NCBI GenBank assembly: GCA_009783445.1
Contig: WRFY01000105.1
Location: 1-36,834 of the forward strand
Source: Candidatus Azobacteroides sp.
GTDB taxonomy: Bacteria; Bacteroidota; Bacteroidia; Bacteroidales; Azobacteroidaceae
Direction of reading: 5' to 3'
Length of the DNA stretch: 36,834 nucleotides
Under the pieces are notes generated by a model. The model worked only from the letters and a program-made list of their open reading frames with translations, did no database searches and had not been told where the DNA came from. The stretch's first letter is position 1, and each line of letters starts with the position of its first letter. A program made the position numbers and the translations under genes. Positions 26,650 through 34,616 of the stretch are shown one piece after another.

Positions 26650-28149
26650 TTATAAGCGTTCGTAGTCATTCCAGTTCACATTTCTCATATCTCCTGTTTT
26701 GTTCAGAGCATTATGGAAGGCAAATGCCGCCGCCATGTTTTGAGGCGTATGTCCTTTCTGTCCCAACTGAAGGTATTGCCGCAATAAATCTTTGTACTCG
26801 GGATCTACGCAATGTTCGATAATTATTTCCGCACGCTGAATGGGTGCGAGTCCTCTCAAATCGGCCACGCCATGTTCTGTAACCAAGATTTTAACGGAAT
26901 GTTCGCTGTGGTCTACATGGGATACAAAGGGAACAATAGACGATATTTTTCCTCCTTTCGCTGTAGATGGAGTAGTGAAGATCGACAGATACGCATTGCG
27001 GCAGAAGTCGGCCGAACCGCCGATTCCGTTCATCATCCGCGTTCCGCACACATGGGTAGAATTGATATTGCCAAAAATATCCGCTTCCAGAGCGGTATTG
27101 ATAGAAATCAAACCTAAACGGCGGACGACTTCCGGATTGTTGGAAATTTCCTGCGGCCGCAGCACTATTTTTTGTTTGAAAAAATCCAGTTGATGATATA
27201 CTTCTTCCAAGACTGGGGTACTTAAAGTAAGGGAACAGCCGCTGGCAAATTTGACTCGCCCTTGTTTCATTAGCGTAATGACCGAATCTTGAATAACTTC
27301 TGTATAGATTTGGAAAGCGGGAATTCCTTCGTTTAATCCCATGGCTCCCAATACGGCATTAGCAATATTGCCTACTCCCGACTGAACGGGAAGGAAAGAA
27401 GCTGGAATTTTGCCCGCTTGAATTTCTGACGATAGAAAATTTGCTACATTTTTGCCAATTTGATTGGTTACTTCATCTTCTGGAGTAAAAGCGCCGATCT
27501 CATTCGGGAGGTTTGTGTCAACAATCCCTACAATCTTTTTCGGATCGACCTGAATGTAAGGAAGTCCGATGCGGTCGCTCGGTGTATACACCGGAATTTC
27601 CCTGCGGAAAGGAGGGTCGGCCGGTTCGTAGATGTCGTGGATGCCTGCCAATTCTTTGGGATGGTAAGCATTGAGTTCGATGAATATTTTGTCGGCTAAG
27701 CGTGCTATTGTAGGAGCAATTCCGACTGCCGACGTCAGGTAAATTTTCCCGTCGTCGGTAATTTGGCTGGCTTCTAAAATAGCATATTGGGGTTTGGGAA
27801 AAAATCCGTAGCGCAAGTATTGAGCTAACTCCGAAAGATGTAAATCGAAATAATTCGCTCCATGAGCGTTTAATTCAACCCGTAAATCCTTGTTGGATTG
27901 ATAAGGCGTACGGAACTGAATGGCATGGGCGCGAGCCAATACCCCGTCAATAGAATCGCCCGTGGAGGCGCCCGTATAAATTCCTACTTTGAAAGGATGA
28001 CCCTTTGCATGTTCTTCTTCTGCTCTTTTACTTAATGCGATGGTAATAGCTTTCGGACAGCCTGCCGCTGTAAAACCACTAAAACCAATTATATCTCCGT
28101 GAACAATAAGACTTGCGGCTTCTTCTGCCGCCATTTTACGATAAGTCAT
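26650..28149 (-). CDS. acetyl-CoA hydrolase/transferase family (succinyl-CoA:acetate CoA-transferase type)
   Basis: The 499-residue protein belongs to the class I CoA-transferases. E284 in FQIYTEVIQD aligns with the catalytic glutamate of AarC-like enzymes, GVGNIANAV (258-266) and the later EADIFGNINSTHVCG segment match the oxyanion and CoA-binding parts, and GFSGFTAAGCPK near the N-terminus fits. Such enzymes move CoA between succinate, acetate or propionate; in Bacteroidales they serve succinate/propionate fermentation and acetate formation. Which acids are used cannot be told from sequence alone. It heads a likely unit with nrnA. Confidence 0.9.
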   Translation of the reverse strand: MTYRKMAAEEAASLIVHGDIIGFSGFTAAGCPKAITIALSKRAEEEHAKGHPFKVGIYTGASTGDSIDGVLARAHAIQFRTPYQSNKDLRVELNAHGANYFDLHLSELAQYLRYGFFPKPQYAILEASQITDDGKIYLTSAVGIAPTIARLADKIFIELNAYHPKELAGIHDIYEPADPPFRREIPVYTPSDRIGLPYIQVDPKKIVGIVDTNLPNEIGAFTPEDEVTNQIGKNVANFLSSEIQAGKIPASFLPVQSGVGNIANAVLGAMGLNEGIPAFQIYTEVIQDSVITLMKQGRVKFASGCSLTLSTPVLEEVYHQLDFFKQKIVLRPQEISNNPEVVRRLGLISINTALEADIFGNINSTHVCGTRMMNGIGGSADFCRNAYLSIFTTPSTAKGGKISSIVPFVSHVDHSEHSVKILVTEHGVADLRGLAPIQRAEIIIEHCVDPEYKDLLRQYLQLGQKGHTPQNMAAAFAFHNALNKTGDMRNVNWNDYERL

Positions 28150-28207
28150 GATAAAATCTTAGATACTCCTTAATGTTTTGTTTTCGACATTTTTTTCTGA
28201 AACAATG

Positions 28208-28215
28208 CAAAGGTA
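28208..28215 (-). promoter_or_regulatory. -7 promoter box of the CoA-transferase gene
   Basis: The minus strand reads TACCTTTG, an exact TAnnTTTG match, 59 bases before the start at 28149. Confidence 0.55.
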
Positions 28216-28231
28216 CGACTTTTGTTTGGAA

Positions 28232-28678
28232 TTAGTATTCCTTCCTGTTAAATATTTCAGTATAGATGAACGCTTTTTTGACTTCGTCGACGTTTTCAAG
28301 GTTAAATAAGTGTATTTCAGGTTCTTCTGGTTCAAGCTGAATAGCGGTCTCTGATACTGGATTTATTGTTTGTTGATATATAGGCGATTGAGTTTTATTG
28401 ACTTTACTTTCTTTCGCCTCTTTTTTTATTGTTTTTACCGATTTAATCGTTTTTACTGTATTGACTGTTTTTCTCGATTTTGCCGGTTCAACTTTTTTGG
28501 AAGGGCCAACCGCTTCGATCGTTTCAGGGAAATATATTTCTTCTCCGCCTGTATGCCCAGGTAATGTAGTCTTCGACAATTCTTCTTCCGCCTTTTTTCG
28601 GCTTGAACCTTTAATAACGGAATAAATGATGGTACCTATAATAATTATTAAAGGTACATATTCTGATAACTTATCCAT
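28232..28678 (-). CDS. small single-pass membrane protein of unknown function
   Basis: This 148-residue protein begins with a short N-terminal membrane segment (about 8-23: VPLIIIIGTIIYSVIKG), followed by a Lys-rich low-complexity stretch with TVKTIKSVKTIKK (about 73-90), and ends in a conserved-looking FNLENVDEVKKAFIYTEIFNRKEY. A membrane anchor, a charged linker and this type of C-terminal tail are common in short Bacteroidales proteins of unknown role. No enzyme motif is seen. It has its own promoter box at 28702-28709. Confidence 0.75.
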   Translation of the reverse strand: MDKLSEYVPLIIIIGTIIYSVIKGSSRKKAEEELSKTTLPGHTGGEEIYFPETIEAVGPSKKVEPAKSRKTVNTVKTIKSVKTIKKEAKESKVNKTQSPIYQQTINPVSETAIQLEPEEPEIHLFNLENVDEVKKAFIYTEIFNRKEY

Positions 28679-28701
28679 AAAATATGATTAATTTTACAGC
28701 C

Positions 28702-28709
28702 CAAAATTA
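28702..28709 (-). promoter_or_regulatory. -7 promoter box of the small membrane protein gene
   Basis: The minus strand reads TAATTTTG (TAnnTTTG), 24 bases before the start at 28678, with TTG 20 bases further upstream. This makes the hairpin and promoter at 28754-28860 a separate unit. Confidence 0.55.
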
Positions 28710-28744
28710 ATAAAAAAAATATGAATTACCAACTATTTCCATTT

Positions 28745-28826
28745 AAAAATATTAGGGATGACTTCGCAGCCACCCCTAACCCATTTAACCAAAACCTTAA
28801 CTATGAAAAAATTTTACGTTTTTCGA
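28745..28826 (-). ncRNA. candidate small RNA of about 80 nt
   Basis: A full sigma-ABfr promoter lies upstream on the minus strand (-33 at 28857-28860, -7 at 28830-28837). The transcript would end in a 10-base stem, 28754-28763 with 28768-28777 (two G-T pairs), closed by a GCGA tetraloop and followed by AATATTTTTAAAT, a good rho-independent terminator on this strand. No minus-strand frame fits inside, and the next gene has its own promoter. The plus strand has an 11-codon frame here (MKKFYVFRIQR) of doubtful meaning. No Rfam family is recognised. Confidence 0.45.
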
Positions 28827-28829
28827 ATA

Positions 28830-28860
28830 CAAAGGTAAAGAGATTTTTGATACTGTCAAA
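28830..28860 (-). promoter_or_regulatory. full consensus promoter of the candidate small RNA
   Basis: On the minus strand TTTG (28860-28857) is followed after exactly 19 bases by TACCTTTG (28837-28830). Together with the tRNA-Glu promoter it is one of only two complete -33/-7 pairs found by eye in the window. Confidence 0.6.
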
Positions 28861-28941
28861 CATATTATCATTTTTTTTTACCCTTTCGTAGTTAAAGTTT
28901 GTTAATATATAACGTGTTTTTTCAACTAATAAAAAATAATA

Positions 28942-30321
28942 ATGACAAAAGGAACAGAAATTGACTTTCAAGGGACGATAGACGACAATATAAAAAAAGT
29001 TTTTATCGAAACGTATGGATGTCAAATGAATGTGGCTGATAGCGAGGTGGTTGCATCTATTTTGCAAATGGATGGCTATAACTTGACCGAAAGGATAGAG
29101 GAAGCGGATTTGATATTGGTGAATACCTGCTCGGTTCGCGACAATGCCGAACAAAAAGTACTGTCGCGGCTTCAATTTTTTCAATCATTAAAAAAGAAAA
29201 GAAAAAATTTGCTTATAGGCGTTTTGGGTTGTATGGCTGAAAGAGTGAAAGAAGAACTGATTCAGACGCATCACGCAGATTTGGTTGCAGGACCGGATGC
29301 GTATCTGGATTTACCTCACTTGATTGGAAGTGTCGAACGGGGTGAAAAAGCCATACAGGTAGAATTGTCTACGACCGAAACCTACAAAGATGTGATTCCG
29401 TTGAAATTATCGGGCGTGAAAATTTCCGGCTATCTATCGATCATGAGGGGATGCAATAATTTTTGTTCGTATTGCATCGTTCCTTATACGCGCGGAAGGG
29501 AGAGAAGCCGCGAACCGGATAGCATTTTAAATGAATTACAAGTATTGAAAGATCAGGGATATAAGGAAGTAACTCTTTTGGGGCAGAATGTGAACTCTTA
29601 CCACTATGCGAAGAAGGAAAATGACAACGAAATCAATGAAATCAATTTTGCCCGCCTGTTGGAGTTGGCGGCTTTGAAAGCTCCTGAAATGCGTATTCGT
29701 TTTACCACTTCCCATCCCAAAGATATGAGCGACGAAACTTTAAAAGTCATTGCGAGCTACGATAATATTTGCAAACATATTCATCTACCGGCTCAATCGG
29801 GCAGTTCGAAAATCTTGAAGGCGATGAACAGGAAATATACGCGAGAGGAATATTTAGACCGGATTACCGCCATTCGAAGAATCGTTCCAGAGGCCAGCAT
29901 TTCGACGGATTTGTTTACCGGCTTTCCTTCCGAAACGGAAGAAGACCATCAGGAGACGCTTTCTTTGATGCGCGAAGTGGAATTCGATTCGGCTTTTATG
30001 TTTAAATATTCCGAACGTCCGGGAACTTATGCCGCCAAGCATTTGCCTGATAATGTGCCCGAAGAGACGAAAACGAGGCGTCTGGAAGAAATTATTGCTC
30101 TTCAGTTGGAGTTGTCCAAGAAGCGCAACCGAGAAGATATCGGTAAAACGGTCGAAGTATTGGTGGAAGGATTTTCCAAACGTTCCCGCGAACAATTGTT
30201 TGGGCGAACCTCCCAAAATAGAGTAGTCATATTGGATAAAAAAACCTACAGGGTAGGGGATAAGGTAAGAGTGAAAATCAAAGATGCAAGTGCGGCTACT
30301 TTGTTGGGAGAACCGGCATGA
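28942..30321 (+). CDS. miaB: tRNA-2-methylthio-N6-dimethylallyladenosine synthase
   Basis: The 459-residue radical-SAM methylthiotransferase modifies A37 of tRNAs reading UNN codons. The N-terminal domain carries the auxiliary cluster cysteines C27 (ETYGCQMN), C63 (NTCSVRDNAE) and C97 (GCMAE). The radical-SAM CxxxCxxC is C171-C175-C178 in RGCNNFCSYCIVPYTRGRERSR, and a C-terminal TRAM domain (about 395-459) binds RNA. YGCQMNVADSE and the RGRERSR motif favour MiaB over MtaB or RimO. No exact promoter box was seen; TAAAGTTTG near 28894 is a one-base-off match. Confidence 0.96.
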   Translation: MTKGTEIDFQGTIDDNIKKVFIETYGCQMNVADSEVVASILQMDGYNLTERIEEADLILVNTCSVRDNAEQKVLSRLQFFQSLKKKRKNLLIGVLGCMAERVKEELIQTHHADLVAGPDAYLDLPHLIGSVERGEKAIQVELSTTETYKDVIPLKLSGVKISGYLSIMRGCNNFCSYCIVPYTRGRERSREPDSILNELQVLKDQGYKEVTLLGQNVNSYHYAKKENDNEINEINFARLLELAALKAPEMRIRFTTSHPKDMSDETLKVIASYDNICKHIHLPAQSGSSKILKAMNRKYTREEYLDRITAIRRIVPEASISTDLFTGFPSETEEDHQETLSLMREVEFDSAFMFKYSERPGTYAAKHLPDNVPEETKTRRLEEIIALQLELSKKRNREDIGKTVEVLVEGFSKRSREQLFGRTSQNRVVILDKKTYRVGDKVRVKIKDASAATLLGEPA

Positions 30322-31135
30322 CTTTTTTTGGAAAAAAGTCTATCGGTATGCGGTACTATTGATTCTGTTTTTTGGAAGCGGAAAGGGCTATGCTCAATAT
30401 CGTTTGGATTACTCCCCCCGCCATTTATCGACTTTGAGGGTTGGCGCCGATCGGGAGAAAGGATTCAACGTGTTGTTTTCGTTAACGGCTTTGTGGACGA
30501 TGGGATCGATTGTGGAAGATGGCCTGCGTTGGGGAGTGGGATTGACTTTATCTCAAACGTTAAGTAATTGGACTTTTGCTGTGGGAGCCGACTGTTATAA
30601 GGAGAAACGGACATTTGGTTTTGGAAACACGTTTGCCGGCTTGAAGTTTGAAAAAGAGCAAAAAGGCTTTTCTTATTATTTAACCCAATACCATCAAAGA
30701 GATGCGCAACGGTCGGGGATAATCCGGATTCGCTTGAAAAACGTTTTGATCTGTTTTGAAGACGATATTCTGGCTTATCCGCTGACTGGCTTCAAAATTC
30801 AGGATCGCTACCGGACGTCGGCTTTAGAAATACGTTATAAAGAATATCTGATTGGAACGAATGTATATACGACCGATATAGACGGCTTGACCGATTTTTC
30901 TCCAATGAATGTGAAAGGCGTTTACAAAAATGGACGACAACTTTCCAGTCCGGTTTATGTGGGATATGCTGATCGCGATCTGATTTTACGGATAGGAATC
31001 AACGATAAAGCAGGCGGATGGATAGGACAAAATGGATGGCACCGATTCCTTTTTCAAACGCCTGATTTTGTACAGGGCGATTACCGCCGTTTTTTCCTGC
31101 AAACGGGAATCGACAAATCCTATACATTATTTTAA
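30284..31135 (+). CDS. secreted protein, possible polymorphic-toxin type 23-like domain; start unclear
   Basis: This 283-residue frame overlaps the end of miaB by 38 bases. A good signal peptide (KKVYRYAVLLILFFGSGKGYAQ) begins only at about residue 17, and no start codon lies nearer in this frame. If the seven-T run at 30323-30329 had one more T, an ATG overlapping the miaB stop (30319) would read MTFFWKKVYRY straight into it, so a one-base loss is likely. The mature part is beta-rich. FEDDILAYPLTGFKIQDRYRTSALEIRYKEYLIGTNVYTTD resembles, from memory, Bacteroidales proteins labelled polymorphic toxin type 23. Toxicity is unproven and no immunity gene is evident. It could equally be an outer-membrane barrel protein. 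Confidence 0.65.
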   Translation: MQVRLLCWENRHDFFWKKVYRYAVLLILFFGSGKGYAQYRLDYSPRHLSTLRVGADREKGFNVLFSLTALWTMGSIVEDGLRWGVGLTLSQTLSNWTFAVGADCYKEKRTFGFGNTFAGLKFEKEQKGFSYYLTQYHQRDAQRSGIIRIRLKNVLICFEDDILAYPLTGFKIQDRYRTSALEIRYKEYLIGTNVYTTDIDGLTDFSPMNVKGVYKNGRQLSSPVYVGYADRDLILRIGINDKAGGWIGQNGWHRFLFQTPDFVQGDYRRFFLQTGIDKSYTLF

Positions 31136-31153
31136 TTTTACAGATATTTATCG

Positions 31154-31161
31154 TATTTTTG
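31154..31161 (+). promoter_or_regulatory. -7 promoter box upstream of the AbiEii remnant
   Basis: TATTTTTG matches TAnnTTTG and lies about 95 bases before the remnant; TTTA sits near the -33 position. It may once have driven the toxin gene or an upstream antitoxin. Confidence 0.4.
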
Positions 31162-31254
31162 CGTAAAAAAGGAGGTAATTTCTACCACACTTATTTATAT
31201 TAGCGGTAATATTTTCCCACTGAAAAAAAATTATGAGTATAGATATAAAAAGGT

Positions 31255-31551
31255 GTGCATTTGTTAATTAACAGTCAATTGGATACTATGAGACAAACCA
31301 TACAAATAGATATTGGTTTTGGCGATGTGATAACGCCTGCACCTATTGCGCTGTCGTTTCCTGTTTTGTTAAAAGAATGGGAAAGTCCATCCCTTTTGGC
31401 GTATTCTGCTGAAACGGTCATTGCAGAAAAGTTTCATGCAGTGATTACGCTCGAAAATTCCAATAGCCGAATGAAAGATTTGTTCGATATTTACATTTTG
31501 TTGAAAAACAATGTTATAAATGCTGAAAATTTAGCTGATGCAATTTTTTAG
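31255..31551 (+). pseudogene. AbiEii/AbiGii toxin remnant (nucleotidyltransferase C-terminal part)
   Basis: The 98-residue frame, from a GTG at 31255 or ATG at 31288, reads RQTIQIDIGFGDVITP, then SLLAYSAETVIAEKFHAVITLENSNSRMKDLFDIYIL, the signature of AbiEii toxins of type IV abortive-infection systems. Intact proteins are about 250-300 residues. The catalytic N-terminal nucleotidyltransferase half is missing, the C-terminus is cut by a stop right after DAIF, and no AbiEi antitoxin lies nearby. It is therefore a decayed fragment and unlikely to be active. It marks a former defence or toxin-antitoxin locus between housekeeping genes. Confidence 0.75.
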
Positions 31552-31612
31552 TGAATTAAATAAAAAACTAAAAAATAATATGTTAAAATAAAACTTATAC
31601 TTTATTGCATAG

Positions 31613-32146
31613 ATGAAGAATAGTTTATTGATCTTTTCCTGTTTTCTATGGGGGATTTCGTGTGCGGTGCGTCCAAAAAATTTTACCTATACTTATAGAG
31701 GGGAAAAAACCGGTTTGGGACAACGGATCAACCTCGACGGGTACTATGTTTCTGCTCGCGGATGCGATTCGACGTTTTATACCGTGTTCCGATTTTATCC
31801 CGATGGATTATTTGCCATTGCAACTGCAAGCGAACTTTCGCCCGCTTTGATTCGCTGTTTCGGAAATGAATCGAAAGATAAGGCGTGTAAATACTTATTA
31901 AAAGGCGTTTATCTGCTAGAAGGCGATTGGATTAAGACGCAGGTCGTATGGCCGGTGGGCAACGGATGTACTCAATTTCGCAATTACCGCATTTTGCCGA
32001 GCGGACGAATAGCAAATAGCAGCGATTATGTGGAAGCAGAATATTCCAATTTGGCGTATATCAAAAACTATCCTTCTTTTTACGAAAATCCTTGCGAACA
32101 GGAGGCGCAGTTTTATCCTTTGCTTATTATAAATGAAAGAAAATAG
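31613..32146 (+). CDS. putative lipoprotein of unknown function
   Basis: The 177-residue protein starts with a short lipoprotein-like signal (LWGISC, C17). The body has several cysteines, aromatic pairs and beta-strand patterns (DSTFYTVFRFYPDGLFAIATA, YLLKGVYLLEGDWIKTQVVWP, FRNYRILPSGRI), like the many small secreted Bacteroidales proteins with lipocalin-like or beta-sandwich folds. No family is recognised. Its last 20 bases overlap the last codons of the convergent TonB-like gene. Confidence 0.7.
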   Translation: MKNSLLIFSCFLWGISCAVRPKNFTYTYRGEKTGLGQRINLDGYYVSARGCDSTFYTVFRFYPDGLFAIATASELSPALIRCFGNESKDKACKYLLKGVYLLEGDWIKTQVVWPVGNGCTQFRNYRILPSGRIANSSDYVEAEYSNLAYIKNYPSFYENPCEQEAQFYPLLIINERK

Positions 32147-32840
32147 GCAAATAGACCTTGACGCGAACCGCTTTTCCTAAAATAGTTCCCGGAATCCAGG
32201 AAGGCATGGCTTGCAATACCCGCACCGCTTCCTGATCGAGGGAAATGTATACGCCTTGCTCTATCACAATATCGGATATGGATCCGTCTTTGTTGACAAT
32301 GAAAGAACACCAGACTCGTCCTTGTTTTTTTTGGCTTACAGCCGATGCCGGATATTTTAAATTGTTGAATATAAATCGGTTTAATTCAGTATAACCTCCC
32401 GGATACTGCGGCATGATTTCCGGGTCGGCCGATACGACCTCTTCCCTCATTTTTTGTATAGATTCAGAAGAAAGGAAGTCTTCTTTTTGTTGTTCTTTGT
32501 TGCTTTCCTCAAACAGTTCGGGAATGGACACTTCTTCAGTAGGCGTTTCTGTAATGTTAAAGCCTTCATAGATTATGTGTTTCTGGGCTTTCTCTTGATT
32601 GGAAGAAGGCGGCGTATTTTCGGGTAGCGCTTCGGGAAACGCACTTGGAAAATCTTCTTTTTCAAGCTGTTGTTGTTCAATGTACAATTTGGAGAAACCT
32701 TCCCAATTGGGCGACAACGTATCGTCGCTCTTCCATTCCAGCAGAACGAATACCGAAGATAAAGCAACGATCCATCCAATCAAAAAAAATGTGGTTCGTT
32801 TATTCTCCAAATCAGCTTGCGAAGTTTTTTTTATTTCCAT
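32127..32840 (-). CDS. TonB-like energy transducer
   Basis: The 237-residue protein has one N-terminal membrane segment (about 17-35), a Pro/Glu/Gln-rich periplasmic linker, and a C-terminal TonB domain (about 143-237): PQYPGGYTELNRFIFNNLKYP, GRVWCSFIVNKDGSISDIVIEQG, ALQ-type helix VRVLQAMPSWIPGTILGKAVRVKVYLPI. TonB proteins carry energy from ExbBD to outer-membrane transporters such as SusC. No exbB or exbD is near; Bacteroidales carry many such orphan TonB proteins. It is divergent from porQ, with facing promoter boxes. Confidence 0.88.
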   Translation of the reverse strand: MEIKKTSQADLENKRTTFFLIGWIVALSSVFVLLEWKSDDTLSPNWEGFSKLYIEQQQLEKEDFPSAFPEALPENTPPSSNQEKAQKHIIYEGFNITETPTEEVSIPELFEESNKEQQKEDFLSSESIQKMREEVVSADPEIMPQYPGGYTELNRFIFNNLKYPASAVSQKKQGRVWCSFIVNKDGSISDIVIEQGVYISLDQEAVRVLQAMPSWIPGTILGKAVRVKVYLPIFFHL

Positions 32841-32861
32841 TTTTTACGCGCAATCATTTTG

Positions 32862-32869
32862 CAAAAATA
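32862..32869 (-). promoter_or_regulatory. -7 promoter box of the TonB-like gene
   Basis: The minus strand reads TATTTTTG, matching TAnnTTTG, 22 bases before the start at 32840. It is divergent from the porQ box 24 bases away. Confidence 0.5.
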
Positions 32870-32892
32870 CAATTCTTTTCACTTTTCTCCGT

Positions 32893-32900
32893 TATATTTG
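32893..32900 (+). promoter_or_regulatory. -7 promoter box of porQ-cmk, supporting the start at 32920
   Basis: TATATTTG matches TAnnTTTG, 20 bases before the ATG at 32920. It lies inside the longer open frame that starts at 32599, so that longer start is unlikely. Confidence 0.55.
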
Positions 32901-32919
32901 TATTCTCAAATCGATCCAT

Positions 32920-33903
32920 ATGCATCGTTTTTTTCTTATTTTTATATTGTCCCTATTTTTATATCCGGTTTGGGCGCAGGAAGGGAAAGCGGGATTTGAG
33001 TATCTTCTTTTGCCCCAATCGGTCCATTCATCGGCTTTAGGAGGCGCCAATATTTCGTTGATAGAAAACGACGTTTCCTTGATTTTCGATAATCCGTCCC
33101 TGTTGGGTCCCGAAATGGATTTGACGTTTCAAGCCAGTTATCTGGATTATGTATCGGACATTCGAATGGGAAACGTCGTTTTTACGAAAGCTTCAGGCGA
33201 AAGAAGCGCGTGGGGGATTGGCGCTCTTTACAGTCATTATGGGGCGATGCAGGAAACTACTGAAGAAAATTTAGTTTTGGGCAGTTTAACGGCGAACGAT
33301 ATTTGTGGAAGCATTTTTTTTTCACACGATCTGAACGATAAAATCAGAGGCGGAATCAGCGGCAAATTTTTCTATTCCAATTACTACCATAATACGGCAA
33401 TTGGTTTGGGTGTCGATTTAGGTTTGAGCTATTACGACAGCGATAGGGGATTTTCGATCGGTTTGGTAGGAAAAAATATTGGACGACAAATCAAGGCATA
33501 CGAAGAAGAGATAGCGGGTTTGCCGTGGGATATCCAATTGGGGATCACTAAAACATTGAATCACGCGCCCGTTCGTTTTTCGATAACTGGCGTATATTTG
33601 AAACAGTGGAAATTAAATTCGGTTCGCGGAGGAAACGACTCTTTTTTTAAAACCTTGGGGAAACATCTCATTCTGGGCGTAGATCTTATTCCTTCAGACA
33701 ATTTTTGGATTGGAGTGGGGTACAACGTCAAACGGGGATCGGATATGTACATGGAAGAAGGCAATAAATTGGGAGGATTTTCGGCGGGAGCTGGCTTGCG
33801 GCTCAAAGCCTTCAGTTTTGGTTGCGCCGTTGGAAAATACAACACAGCGGCCACTTCGTTTATGTTCAGCGTTGCTACTTCGTTTGCTGAAATGAAATTA
33901 TAA
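32920..33903 (+). CDS. porQ: PorQ family outer-membrane protein
   Basis: The 327-residue product starts with a signal peptide (MHRFFLIFILSLFLYPVWAQ) and then the PorQ opening GFEYLLLPQSVHSSALGGANISL, followed by DVSLIFDNPSLLG and a beta-barrel ending in a C-terminal SVATSFAEMKL strand. PorQ belongs to the PorV-like outer-membrane family tied to type IX secretion, but it is also found in Bacteroidales without a full T9SS, and no other T9SS gene is here. An upstream ATG at 32599 would lack a signal peptide and precede the promoter. cmk follows after 9 bases, the usual porQ-cmk pairing. Confidence 0.88.
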   Translation: MHRFFLIFILSLFLYPVWAQEGKAGFEYLLLPQSVHSSALGGANISLIENDVSLIFDNPSLLGPEMDLTFQASYLDYVSDIRMGNVVFTKASGERSAWGIGALYSHYGAMQETTEENLVLGSLTANDICGSIFFSHDLNDKIRGGISGKFFYSNYYHNTAIGLGVDLGLSYYDSDRGFSIGLVGKNIGRQIKAYEEEIAGLPWDIQLGITKTLNHAPVRFSITGVYLKQWKLNSVRGGNDSFFKTLGKHLILGVDLIPSDNFWIGVGYNVKRGSDMYMEEGNKLGGFSAGAGLRLKAFSFGCAVGKYNTAATSFMFSVATSFAEMKL

Positions 33904-33912
33904 TACAACGAA

Positions 33913-34596
33913 ATGAAAAAAATTATTATCGCAATCGACGGCCATTCGTCTTGCGGAAAAAGTACGATGGCCAAGGAATTGGCCCGCCAGATTGGTTATA
34001 TGTATATAGATAGCGGAGCGATGTATCGAGCCGTAACTTTGTTCTGTTTGCAAAAAGGATTTTTTACCGGCGATATATTGGACAGGAAATCACTCGAAAA
34101 AGAAATTCAAAACATTCGTATTTCTTTTGTGAAAAATTCCGAAACGGGTCAGTTTGAAACTTTTTTGAATGGGGAAAATGTAGAAAAAGCCATTCGGAGT
34201 ATGGAAGTAGCCGATAAAGTAAGCATCGTAGCGGCCGTAGATTTTGTCCGCGAAGCCATGGTGAAGCAACAGCAGTCTATGGGTTTGGAAAAAAACATTG
34301 TGATGGATGGACGGGATATCGGGACGGTTGTTTTCCCCGATGCCGAATTGAAAGTTTTCATTACGGCTTCTCCTGAAATTCGGGCGCAACGCCGTTGGAA
34401 AGAACTGATCGACAAGGGAGAACAAACAACTTTCGATGCGGTATTGAGCAATCTGGCTAAGCGCGACTCCATCGATTCGAGCCGTAAAGACGGCCCTCTG
34501 CGAAAAGCGGAAGATGCTGTCGTACTGGACAATTCCCATTGGACGCTCGAAGAACAAAATCAGAAATTGTTGGAATTATATCGGGAGCGATGCTAA
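33913..34596 (+). CDS. cmk: cytidylate kinase
   Basis: The 227-residue cytoplasmic enzyme phosphorylates CMP and dCMP with ATP. The P-loop GHSSCGKST (10-18) opens the protein, then [13 protein letters not shown] for nucleotide binding, [36 protein letters not shown], and the [25 protein letters not shown] segment that closes on the monophosphate. Length is typical. It is translationally close to porQ and shares its promoter. Confidence 0.97.
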   Translation: MKKIIIAIDGHSSCGKSTMAKELARQIGYMYIDSGAMYRAVTLFCLQKGFFTGDILDRKSLEKEIQNIRISFVKNSETGQFETFLNGENVEKAIRSMEVADKVSIVAAVDFVREAMVKQQQSMGLEKNIVMDGRDIGTVVFPDAELKVFITASPEIRAQRRWKELIDKGEQTTFDAVLSNLAKRDSIDSSRKDGPLRKAEDAVVLDNSHWTLEEQNQKLLELYRERC

Positions 34597-34616
34597 TCTG
34601 TTAGAATATACCTAAT

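Noticed and set aside
28803..28838. 11-codon plus-strand frame MKKFYVFRIQR
   Set aside because: Short, AT-rich and overlapping a strong minus-strand promoter; no downstream regulatory logic for miaB is visible.
32599..32919. Longer start for porQ
   Set aside because: It runs antisense to the TonB-like gene, removes the signal peptide from the N-terminus and lies upstream of the TATATTTG promoter box.
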